NCBI GenBank assembly: GCA_913009875.1
Contig: CAJVYS010000014.1
Span: 1 to 42,980 of the forward strand
DNA from: an uncultured Gammaproteobacteria bacterium
GTDB taxonomy: Bacteria > Pseudomonadota > Gammaproteobacteria > SZUA-152
Direction: 5' to 3'
Length of the DNA: 42,980 bases
Of the stretch, positions 36,695 to 42,980 are shown piece by piece (position 1 is the first letter of the stretch; the number at the start of each line of letters is the position of its first letter). Position numbers and translations under genes: made by a program. The notes under the pieces are model-generated. The model worked only from the letters and a program-made list of their open reading frames with translations, did no database searches and was not told where the DNA came from.

Positions 36695-37234
36695 TTAGAC
36701 GGCCACTTGCAGGAACTGCGGATCTTCCGCCAGGGTTGCCATGTTGAAGACGTACCAGGTCTGGTCTGACTGAAAAAAGGCCCCCTGAATATATGGCTTC
36801 ACCGCCTCGTTCAGTTTTTTCACCCGGGTGACGGCCTCTTTCGGGTCAAAATGCTTAAGTCCCAGGACTTCATCCACCAGCAGGCCGACGCTCAGGTTTT
36901 CTTGCTGGATCACCATGATGCGTGAATGCGCATCATGGCTGATGGCCGACTGCCCCAGATAACCGCGCAGATCCATCACCGGCAGCAGGGTGCCGCGAAT
37001 ATTTGCCAGCCCCTTCACCCAGCCCAGGGTACCCGGCACCAGGGTCAGCTTGGGGTAATGAAGGATTTCATTCACCTGCGTCAACGGTGCCACCAAGGTA
37101 ATGTCACCGATGCGGAAGCCAATACCATGCCAGAGCACGCGGGTTTCGGCACGCTGCGGAAGGCCATGCGTATTCTGCAGGCTGCGTTGTTCGATATCCT
37201 GCAACAGCGCCAACGGATGTTTACGATGATTCAA
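36695..37234 (-). CDS. pilI: CheW-like adaptor PilI
   Basis: 179 residues with one CheW domain: ALLQDIEQRSLQNTHGLPQR start, then WHGIGFRIGDITLVAPLTQVNEIL, GWVKGLANIRGTLLPVMDLRGYLG and GLLVDEVLGLKHFD. It links PilJ to ChpA. It starts 16 nt after pilH stops and is followed by pilJ. Length equals that of Pseudomonas PilI (178). Confidence 0.94.
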   Translation of the reverse strand: MNHRKHPLALLQDIEQRSLQNTHGLPQRAETRVLWHGIGFRIGDITLVAPLTQVNEILHYPKLTLVPGTLGWVKGLANIRGTLLPVMDLRGYLGQSAISHDAHSRIMVIQQENLSVGLLVDEVLGLKHFDPKEAVTRVKKLNEAVKPYIQGAFFQSDQTWYVFNMATLAEDPQFLQVAV

Positions 37235-37250
37235 GCCGGTGTCCTGTCTT

Positions 37251-37619
37251 TTACTGGCTGTCCAACAGGGAATTGATGGTGGATATCAATACCTTTTCCT
37301 GTGGAGGTTTGGTGACATAGCCCTTTGCCCCTTGGCGCAGGCCCCACATCTTGTCCGTCTCCTGATCCTTGGTACTGACAATAATGATGGGAATATCGCC
37401 GGTCTCGGCATCATTGGAAATCTGCCGTGCCGCCTGAAAGCCGTTCATGCCCGGCATCACCACATCCATCAAAATCAGATCCGGCTTGTCGGCCCTGGCC
37501 CTCTCGATCCCGTCCTCGCCATTGCTGGCGGAAATTACCGAGAACCCGTGTTTTTCCAGCATTGTGGTCAATACATGCAGCTCGGTAGGTGAGTCATCGA
37601 CAATCAAGATGTTTGCCAT
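37251..37619 (-). CDS. pilH: Response regulator PilH
   Basis: 122 residues, a lone receiver: acidic pair in ILIVDDSPTE, phospho-acceptor Asp in LILMDVVMPGMNGFQA, switch Thr/Ser in IIVSTKD and Lys in GYVTKPPQEK. PilH modulates type IV pilus retraction and cAMP signalling as the counterpart of PilG. GGAGA precedes the ATG. No output domain is attached. Confidence 0.94.
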   Translation of the reverse strand: MANILIVDDSPTELHVLTTMLEKHGFSVISASNGEDGIERARADKPDLILMDVVMPGMNGFQAARQISNDAETGDIPIIIVSTKDQETDKMWGLRQGAKGYVTKPPQEKVLISTINSLLDSQ

Positions 37620-37680
37620 GGGTTAGGTCTCCAGATATTTCCCGTATTATTTTTTGCAAAAGAATCTGCGCGGACAGGTC

Positions 37681-38085
37681 TTACAGCGTCGCTGCCAGAT
37701 GCTCCCTGATGGCGTTCAGCAGCTCGTCTTTGGTGAAAGGTTTGGTCAGGTAGCGATCAGAACCCACGATACGGCCACGCGCACGATCGAACAGACCATC
37801 CTTGCTGGTCAACAAAATGACCGGGGTATCCCTGTAAGTGGGATTCTTCTTGATCAGCGCACAGGTCTGATAGCCGTCCAGTCGTGGCATCATGATATCC
37901 ACGAAGATGAGATCCGGGCTCTGGTCGGTAATCTTTGCCAGCGCCTCAAAGCCATCGGTGGCGGTCACCACCTCACATCCGGCCTTTTTCAACAGCGTCT
38001 CCGCGGTACGGCGTATGGTCTTGCTATCATCAATGACCATCACCTTGACGCCATCAAGGCTGGCTTCCGGAGTATCGTTCGCCAC
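37681..38085 (-). CDS. pilG: Response regulator PilG
   Basis: 134 residues from the GTG at 38085, which follows AGAGGTG by about 5 nt; a TTG at 38103 would add six residues and has no ribosome binding site. A short leader precedes one receiver domain: VMVIDDSKTIRRTAETLL, phospho-acceptor Asp in LIFVDIMMPRLDGYQT, VILLTSKDGLFDRAR and Lys in YLTKPFTKDEL. PilG is phosphorylated by ChpA and promotes pilus extension and adenylate cyclase activation in Pseudomonas. First gene of the operon, divergent from gshB. Confidence 0.94.
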   Translation of the reverse strand: MANDTPEASLDGVKVMVIDDSKTIRRTAETLLKKAGCEVVTATDGFEALAKITDQSPDLIFVDIMMPRLDGYQTCALIKKNPTYRDTPVILLTSKDGLFDRARGRIVGSDRYLTKPFTKDELLNAIREHLAATL

Positions 38086-38503
38086 CGCTACACCTCTTTT
38101 CAATTCCGTTTAACGACCATAATGGGTGAATACCCAACGGCGCGGCACACGCCAAATCCACCCTTTTGGGGAAGATGATTTCCTACCCGGGAAATCTCCT
38201 CCCTGCTTATCATTCTGGACACTATTTTCAGGTGGACAGCTATAAAGACAAAGACTGGCGCCGCAAACAGGGCTGTTGGATCAACAGCACCGCCCTGTGT
38301 ATTTATCACATTATTCAAGTACAATCCATAAATGCCTGCCACTCAATAGCTTGGCCCTTTAACCGGCCATCCGTGCTCACTATCGGCCCGCGGACGGGAT
38401 ACTTAAAGGCCCCTGAAATCTTTATTACACCAAACACCGAGCGCGAATCATACGCGTTTTCAAAATATATCCAAATCCAGTTACCCAGGAACCCCTGACC
38501 GCC
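38086..38503. other. Divergent pilG-gshB spacer, no gene seen
   Basis: The 418-bp spacer must carry the promoters for the Pil-Chp operon (leftward) and gshB (rightward). It is AT-richer than the genes. Open frames at 38166-38498 (+) and 38100-38342 (-) have no ribosome binding sites and no protein-like features. TTGTACTTGAATAATGTGATAAAT on the minus strand, at about 38305-38330, looks promoter-like but the spacing is short. I cannot place either promoter with confidence. Confidence 0.4.
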
Positions 38504-39463
38504 ATGACCAGACTCGGTGTTGTGATGGATCCCATCGATTCCATCAAGAGCAAAAAAGACAGCAGCTTCGCCATGCTGCTGGCGGCGCAGGCGCGCGGCT
38601 GGTCACTGCACTATATGCAGCCGGCCGACCTTTGGCTACGCGACGGCCGCAGCTACGCCCGCCACCGGCTGCTGGCGGTGCGCGACGATCCCGCCGACTG
38701 GTTCAACCTCGGCGAGGGCGAAGATACCCCGCTGGCGGAGCTGGACGTGGTGTTGATGCGCCAGGACCCGCCCTTCGATACCGAATACCTCTACACCACC
38801 CACCTGCTGAGCCTGGCGGAAGACGAGGGCTGTCTGATGGTGAACCGCCCCCAGGCCCTGCGCGAGGCCAACGAAAAGCTCGCCACCGCCTGGTTCCCGC
38901 AGTGCTGCGCGCCCAGTCTGGTGAGCCGTGACCAGGGCCGCCTGCGCGGCTTCCTGGCCGAGCAGGGCGACATCATCCTCAAGCCCCTGGATGCCATGGG
39001 CGGCGCCTCCATCTTCCGTGTCCGCGCAGGCGACCCCAACACCAACGTCATCCTCGAGACCCTCACCGACCACGGCCGCCGTCTGGCCATGGCGCAGCGT
39101 TTTATTCCCGAGATCCGCGACGGCGACAAGCGTATCCTGCTCATCGACGGCGAACCCGTGCCCTACGCCCTGGCGCGGGTGCCCGCCGAGGGCGAGAACC
39201 GCGGCAATCTGGCGGTGGGCGGGCGCGGCGTGGGCGTGGAACTCTCCGAGCGCGACCGCTGGATCTGCGCCCAGGTGGCGCCGCGCCTGCGCGAGATGGG
39301 CTTGCTGTTCGTCGGCCTGGACGTGATTGGCGACTACCTCACCGAGGTCAACGTCACCAGCCCCACCTGTATCCGCGAGCTGGATGCCCTCTACGGCCTG
39401 GACATCGCCGGCGACCTGATGGACGTGATCGCTGCGCGTCTTGCAAGCAAAGCACTCATATGA
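38504..39463 (+). CDS. gshB: Glutathione synthetase GshB
   Basis: 319 residues, an ATP-grasp ligase joining gamma-glutamylcysteine and glycine. Marks are the start LGVVMDPIDSIKSKKDSSFA, VLMRQDPPFDTEYLYTTHLL, the ATP-binding DIILKPLDAMGGASIF loop and the C-terminal VNVTSPTCIRELDALYG. Adjacency to pilG and upstream of tonB is conserved in gammaproteobacteria. AGGA lies 12 nt before the ATG. It overlaps apbE by ATGA. Confidence 0.97.
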   Translation: MTRLGVVMDPIDSIKSKKDSSFAMLLAAQARGWSLHYMQPADLWLRDGRSYARHRLLAVRDDPADWFNLGEGEDTPLAELDVVLMRQDPPFDTEYLYTTHLLSLAEDEGCLMVNRPQALREANEKLATAWFPQCCAPSLVSRDQGRLRGFLAEQGDIILKPLDAMGGASIFRVRAGDPNTNVILETLTDHGRRLAMAQRFIPEIRDGDKRILLIDGEPVPYALARVPAEGENRGNLAVGGRGVGVELSERDRWICAQVAPRLREMGLLFVGLDVIGDYLTEVNVTSPTCIRELDALYGLDIAGDLMDVIAARLASKALI

Positions 39464-40506
39464 AACGCAGCCTGCCCCTCGCGGCCCTGCTGGTTGTCAC
39501 CCTGCTCACCGCCTGCACCCCGCGTCCGCCGGTCTATCAGGAACAGCTGCTCACCTTCGGTACAATGGTCGACGTCACCCTGTGGAACGTGGACGAGGTC
39601 CGTGGCCGCCAGGCGGTGGCCACTCTGGCGCGTGATTTCGAGTACATGCATGACGCTTGGCATGCCTGGCATCGTGGGCCGCTGGGGCGCGTCAACCAAC
39701 TGCTGCCGACGGGTGAATTCTTCAGCTGCCCGCCCTCCATCGTACCCCTGATCAGGCGCAGCAGCGAGCTGTCCGAGGCCAGTGGCGGCCTGTTCAATCC
39801 CGCCATCGGCCAGCTCATCAGGCTGTGGGGCTTCGCCAGCGATGAGGCCCCCAAGGGGCCGCCGCCCGTACCCGAGGCCATCCGCGCCCTGCTGGCACAG
39901 AACCCGCAGATGTCCGATCTGCAGCTGGACGGCATCCAGCTGCGTAGCCGCAACCCGGCGGTGCGCCTCGACTTCGGCGCCTTCGCCAAGGGCTACGCCA
40001 TCGATCGGGCCATCGAACAATTGCGCGAACTGGGTATCGATAACGCCATCGTCAATGCCGGCGGCGACCTGCGTGCCATCGGCCGCCACGGCGAGCGTCC
40101 CTGGCGCATCGGCATCCGCCACCCGCGCCAGCCCGGCATGCTTGCCTCGGTGGACGTCGAAGGCGACGAAAGTGTCTTCACTTCCGGCGATTACGAACGC
40201 TATTTCGACTATGACGGCAAACGCTACCAGCACATCATCGACCCGCGCAGCGGCTACCCCGCCGAGGGGCTCAGCTCGGTGACCGTGTTTGCTCCTCGGG
40301 CCGACGTGGCCGATGCCGCCGCCACCGCCATCACCGTGGCCGGGCCGGATTCCGCCGCCTGGTTGCCGGTAGCGCGCGCCCTGGGCGTGACCGGTGTGAT
40401 GCTGGTGGACACGGAGGGCCGGGTGCAGATGACACCGTCGCTGCGCGAGCGCATCTATTTCGACGTCGAGCCCAGACCGGATGTTCGCTTTAGTGAGCCG
40501 CTGTAA
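39460..40506 (+). CDS. apbE: FAD:protein FMN transferase ApbE (lipoprotein)
   Basis: 348 residues with a lipobox (LLTAC, Cys19), so periplasmic and lipid-anchored. ApbE attaches FMN from FAD to Thr of periplasmic flavoprotein domains such as RnfG, NqrC or NosR. Visible are LLTFGTMVDVTLWN, the FAD-binding LDFGAFAKGYAIDRA, VNAGGDLRAIG and the Mg/His site HIIDPRSGYPAEG. It shares ATGA with gshB and is followed 4 nt later by a NusG-II protein. No FMN-acceptor protein is encoded in the window, so its substrate lies elsewhere. Confidence 0.95.
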   Translation: MKRSLPLAALLVVTLLTACTPRPPVYQEQLLTFGTMVDVTLWNVDEVRGRQAVATLARDFEYMHDAWHAWHRGPLGRVNQLLPTGEFFSCPPSIVPLIRRSSELSEASGGLFNPAIGQLIRLWGFASDEAPKGPPPVPEAIRALLAQNPQMSDLQLDGIQLRSRNPAVRLDFGAFAKGYAIDRAIEQLRELGIDNAIVNAGGDLRAIGRHGERPWRIGIRHPRQPGMLASVDVEGDESVFTSGDYERYFDYDGKRYQHIIDPRSGYPAEGLSSVTVFAPRADVADAAATAITVAGPDSAAWLPVARALGVTGVMLVDTEGRVQMTPSLRERIYFDVEPRPDVRFSEPL

Positions 40507-40510
40507 ACCC

Positions 40511-40882
40511 ATGAGTCACTGGTTAACAAAAGGCGACTGGCTGGTGCTCACCGCCGCCCTGTTATTGATACCCGGCCTCTACGCCGCCTATTGGCACGGC
40601 GGCGGGCAGGGACTGGAGGCGCGCGTGTGGGTGGACGGCAAACCCTGGGCGCGCCTCGACCTGTTCCACGTCCAGCACCTCGACGTGCCGGGTGTGCTGG
40701 GCGTCAGTCACCTTGAAATCGGCAACGGTCAGGTACGCTTCACCGATTCCCCCTGCCTGAACCGCCAATGCATCCACACGGGCTGGCTCAGCGAGGGCGG
40801 TGATGTGGCCGCCTGCCTGCCCAACCGCGTCAGCGTGCAGATCATGGCCGATGATCCGCGTTTTGACAGCATTAATTTTTAG
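40511..40882 (+). CDS. NusG domain II-containing protein (123 aa)
   Basis: The ATG at 40511 begins just after the apbE stop. One N-terminal TM helix (about 9-27, DWLVLTAALLLIPGLYAAYW) anchors a periplasmic NusG_II-type beta domain with the family's cysteine set (PCLNRQCIHTGW, then AACLPNRV). The Cys-x4-Cys-x-His and later Cys could bind metal or form a disulfide. Such proteins usually neighbour ApbE and Gx transporters; their biochemical role is not established. The upstream frame start at 40481 lies inside apbE and is rejected. Confidence 0.85.
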   Translation: MSHWLTKGDWLVLTAALLLIPGLYAAYWHGGGQGLEARVWVDGKPWARLDLFHVQHLDVPGVLGVSHLEIGNGQVRFTDSPCLNRQCIHTGWLSEGGDVAACLPNRVSVQIMADDPRFDSINF

Positions 40883-40887
40883 GCTTG

Positions 40888-41005
40888 AGGCATGAGACTT
40901 GAGGCTGGAGGAGGGGGTGTTATTGAGTCCGTAGGTTGGGGTGAGGTACGAACCCCAACGGTCGCGAACGTTGGGCCGGAGGCTGCAGCCTCAAGTCTCA
41001 TGCCT
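40888..41005. repeat. Nested inverted repeats in the NusG-II/Gx spacer
   Basis: Outer arms AGGCATGAGACTTGAGGCT (40888-40906) and its 19-bp perfect complement (40987-41005), followed by further CTCCAGCCT repeats up to the next ATG. Inside is the GTTGGGGT/ACCCCAAC hairpin (40935-40959) of the family seen at 4612-4880. The right-hand repeats reach the start codon of the Gx transporter and occupy the place of its ribosome binding site. Confidence 0.8.
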
Positions 41006-41034
41006 CCAGCCTCCAGCCTCAGGTCTCCAGCCTG

Positions 41035-41577
41035 ATGACCCAACTCATCCAAACCACCCGCGACGACCACCTCATCGCCTGGTTCACCGCCCTGGCGATC
41101 ACCATCCACATCGCCGAGAGCGCCCTGCCCAGTCCCCTGCCGGGGGTAAAGCCCGGACTGGCCAATGTGGTCACCCTGATCGTGCTGTGCCGCTATGGCT
41201 GGCGTATGGCGGTGTGGGTGGCGCTGTTGCGGGTACTGATCGGCAGTGTGCTGCTGGGCACCTTTCTCTCGCCCACCTTTTTTCTCTCTCTCAGCGGTGC
41301 TCTGGCCGGTGTCGCCGCACTCGGGTTGGGCTGGGCCGTATCACGCGCCGTACCGGGCTGGGCATTGGGGCCATTAGGCTTTGGCCTGCTGGCCGCCCTG
41401 GCGCACATGACGGGGCAGTTCTGGGCCGCCTATGCCCTGTTTATCCCGCATCCGGCGTTGCTGCACCTGTTTCCAGTGCTAATGACACTGGCGGCAGTGC
41501 TGGGTATCGTCAGTGGTGTATTGACCCGCAGTGTGCTGGCGCGGTTGAATAGCAGCCCGTCCGACGCAATCAATTAA
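41035..41577 (+). CDS. Gx transporter family membrane protein (heptaprenyl diphosphate synthase component I-like)
   Basis: 180 residues, five to six TM helices with the family marks LAITIHIAESALPSPLPGVKPGLANVVTL and GTFLSPTFFLSLSGALAG. The fold is like ECF S components; the database name (heptaprenyl diphosphate synthase component I) is historical, and quinone or flavin-precursor transport is suspected for neighbours of ApbE. The start is directly preceded by repeat DNA (CTCCAGCCTG) and no ribosome binding site is visible. tonB starts 9 nt after its stop. Confidence 0.85.
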   Translation: MTQLIQTTRDDHLIAWFTALAITIHIAESALPSPLPGVKPGLANVVTLIVLCRYGWRMAVWVALLRVLIGSVLLGTFLSPTFFLSLSGALAGVAALGLGWAVSRAVPGWALGPLGFGLLAALAHMTGQFWAAYALFIPHPALLHLFPVLMTLAAVLGIVSGVLTRSVLARLNSSPSDAIN

Positions 41578-41586
41578 GAAGTAGTC

Positions 41587-42474
41587 ATGGCAACCCTCCG
41601 CGCAACCCGTCCGCAAGTCACCAGTACAGACCGCCTGAGTCTGACGGTGGTGCTCGCCTTGATTCTGCACGGACTGATCATCCTTGGCATCAGTTTCAGC
41701 GGCGAAGACCGCACCAAGCCACCGGAAAAACTGCCGGGCCTTGAGGTCACCCTGGTGCAGAGCCGCGCCGATGAAGAGCCGGAAGACGCCGACTTCCTTG
41801 CCCAGGCCAACCAGGAGGGGGGCGGCAATAGCGAGGAGCGGGTGCGACCCTCTACCCCCGTCGCCCCCGTAGTGCCTACCGGCAAGGCCGGCGAGGTACG
41901 TGAATTCGTGCCGCAGACACAGATGCCCTCGGCGCCCGAGCAACAGCGCCGTGAGCTGCTCACCGCCGACGTCTCCGAACGCACCCTGTCCGCCGGCATC
42001 AATAGTCCGCAGGTCGAGGAAAGACAGCTCAACGCTGCCCAGCTCATGTCGCGCAGCAAGGAGATTGCCCGCCTGTCGGCGGAAATCGACCAGAGTCGCA
42101 AGATGTTCTCCCATCGGCCAAAAAAGAAGTACATCTCCTCGCGCACCAAGGAATACCGCTTCGCCAGCTACGAAGAGGCCTGGCGCGCCAAGGTGGAGCG
42201 CATCGGCAACCTCAACTTCCCCGACGAGGCCAAGCGCAACAAACTCTCCGGCCATCTGCGCCTGGCGGTAACCATCAACGCCGACGGCTCAGTCAAGTCC
42301 ATCGAGATCCGCAAGTCATCCGACCACAAAATTCTCGACGATGCCGCGGTACGCATCGTACGCCTCGCGGCCCCCTATGCACGCTTCCCCGAAGATATCC
42401 GCAAGGAATACGACCAACTGGTGATTACCCGCACCTGGCAGTTCGACGCCGGCAATCACCTTTCCACGCGCTGA
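41587..42474 (+). CDS. tonB: Energy transducer TonB family protein
   Basis: 295 residues. N-terminal anchor helix (about 18-37, LSLTVVLALILHGLIILGIS) with His in the TM as in TonB, a long charged linker and a C-terminal TonB domain (FPDEAKRNKLSGHLRLAVTINADGSV, then ILDDAAVRIVRLAAPYARFP and TRTWQF). TonB couples the proton motive force from ExbBD to outer-membrane transporters. exbBD is not next to it. A tonB-like gene after gshB is a usual gammaproteobacterial arrangement, and the linker lacks the Pro-Lys/Pro-Glu repeats of classical TonB. Confidence 0.92.
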   Translation: MATLRATRPQVTSTDRLSLTVVLALILHGLIILGISFSGEDRTKPPEKLPGLEVTLVQSRADEEPEDADFLAQANQEGGGNSEERVRPSTPVAPVVPTGKAGEVREFVPQTQMPSAPEQQRRELLTADVSERTLSAGINSPQVEERQLNAAQLMSRSKEIARLSAEIDQSRKMFSHRPKKKYISSRTKEYRFASYEEAWRAKVERIGNLNFPDEAKRNKLSGHLRLAVTINADGSVKSIEIRKSSDHKILDDAAVRIVRLAAPYARFPEDIRKEYDQLVITRTWQFDAGNHLSTR

Positions 42475-42486
42475 TTCAGCGGTTCA

Positions 42487-42505
42487 CCACGGAGGCACGG
42501 AGAAA
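42487..42505 (+). repeat. Half copy of the CCACAGAGGCACGGAG repeat family
   Basis: CCACGGAGGCACGGAGAAA resembles the arms at 3547 and 11525 but has no facing partner in the spacer, so it is a single arm or a decayed copy after tonB. Confidence 0.5.
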
Positions 42506-42585
42506 GGGATGTTTCCCGCCCCACCGTCGGCAAGGCATTCACCACCCTTTCAGCGAGACGGTGGTAAACTGTAAACTGCGGGAAA

Positions 42586-42614
42586 TTGTTGGAATTGCGG
42601 GATGCGTCTATAGT
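42586..42614 (+). promoter_or_regulatory. Probable sigma-70 promoter of the coiled-coil protein gene
   Basis: TTGTTG (42586-42591), a 17-nt gap and TATAGT (42609-42614). It lies 53 bp upstream of the ATG at 42668, which has its own AGGAGG. The spacing is ideal; the -35 differs from TTGACA at two positions. Confidence 0.5.
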
Positions 42615-42667
42615 TGCAGTTGACTCTGGGACTGACAGAAAAATTCAAGCGACAGGAGGAACGCGTC

Positions 42668-42980
42668 ATGGTAGGGAAAATGCTCATTCTGTTTGCCGGT
42701 CTTGCCTTTTCCGGCATGGCATCGGCTGGGTTCTTCGACGGGATCAAGAAGAATCTTGAAATAGTCAACGAGACGCTAGATGACGTGAACCAGCAGGTCG
42801 ACGACATCAGTCAGGAAGTTAATGACATCAACCAGCAGGTCGACGACCTGGATGCGGAATTCGACGAAATACAGACCCAGACGACGAGCCTTGGCAAGTC
42901 CCGCGGGAGCGGCGAAGCAGGCCGCCGGGCAGGCGCTGGCACGTCCTCCACGCTGGACGTCAGCCAGTTCACCCACGACG
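42668..42980 (+). CDS. Secreted coiled-coil protein, N-terminal part (cut by the window edge)
   Basis: ATG at 42668, AGGAGG about 8 nt upstream. The frame is open to the last base (104 codons), so it runs off the window. A signal peptide (about 1-20, ending GMASA) is followed by a coiled coil with heptad spacing (LDDVNQQVDDISQEVNDINQ, about residues 38-57) and then a Gly/Ser/Arg-rich segment. Not recognised as a family; the coiled coil is reminiscent of small exported filament-like or lipoprotein-like proteins. It is probably a single transcription unit. Confidence 0.75.
   Translation, partial: MVGKMLILFAGLAFSGMASAGFFDGIKKNLEIVNETLDDVNQQVDDISQEVNDINQQVDDLDAEFDEIQTQTTSLGKSRGSGEAGRRAGAGTSSTLDVSQFTHD

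Noticed and set aside
38166-38498. A 110-codon plus-strand ORF upstream of gshB
   Set aside because: No ribosome binding site, no features, and it fills the region that must carry the divergent promoters.

Overview
The window is chromosomal DNA from a GC-rich gammaproteobacterium. The evidence is gene content and order: slmA-argB-algC-dut, ftsY-ftsE-ftsX-rpoH, rpoZ-spoT-ridA-recG, a complete Pil-Chp twitching cluster next to gshB, and gshB followed by tonB. The c-type cytochromes and the ApbE/NusG-II/Gx-transporter group suggest a respiratory, possibly sulfur-oxidising or denitrifying relative of the Chromatiales/Thiohalomonadales. That placement is inference; no rRNA gene is present. No tRNA, rRNA or CRISPR array was recognised.

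Layout. (1) 1-1961 is AT-richer accessory DNA. It holds the first 17 codons of a REP-associated tyrosine transposase running off the left edge, REP-like palindromes, three small orphan ORFs (one, 308-478 on the minus strand, is only 56 codons but has a strong ribosome binding site), and a decayed integron integrase with a nonsense codon, a frameshift and a large internal deletion. (2) 2012-10299, minus strand, is housekeeping: TauE/SafE exporter, SlmA, ArgB, AlgC-type phosphomannomutase, Dut, an orphan anchored protein and an overlapping pair of M16 peptidase-family proteins (one zinc-competent, one lacking the zinc motif). (3) 10441-14449, plus strand: ftsY, ftsE, ftsX, rpoH. (4) 14981-16343: a predicted outer-membrane beta-barrel and a DUF4426 protein. 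(5) 16559-25083: rpoZ, spoT and ridA (stringent response and metabolite repair), a three-gene c-type heme group, recG and bioA. (6) 25670-38085, minus strand: the eight-gene pilGHIJK-chpABC operon, dominated by a 2104-residue ChpA with several Hpt domains. (7) 38504-42474, plus strand: gshB, apbE, a NusG-II protein, a Gx transporter and tonB. (8) The right edge holds the start of a secreted coiled-coil protein.

The most unusual feature is the density of palindromic repeats in spacers. Four successive spacers of the slmA-argB-algC-dut run each hold a different palindrome, and the argB-algC, ftsY-ftsE and NusG-II/Gx spacers hold inverted repeats nested inside one another. A separate roughly 30-nt hairpin with conserved arms and a variable loop sits just upstream of spoT and of pilK. 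I did not find a clearly new multi-gene defence or metabolic system. The best candidates for new biology are the c-heme membrane protein cluster, the hairpin shared by spoT and pilK, the nested repeats, and the hidden small gene beside the dead integron integrase.
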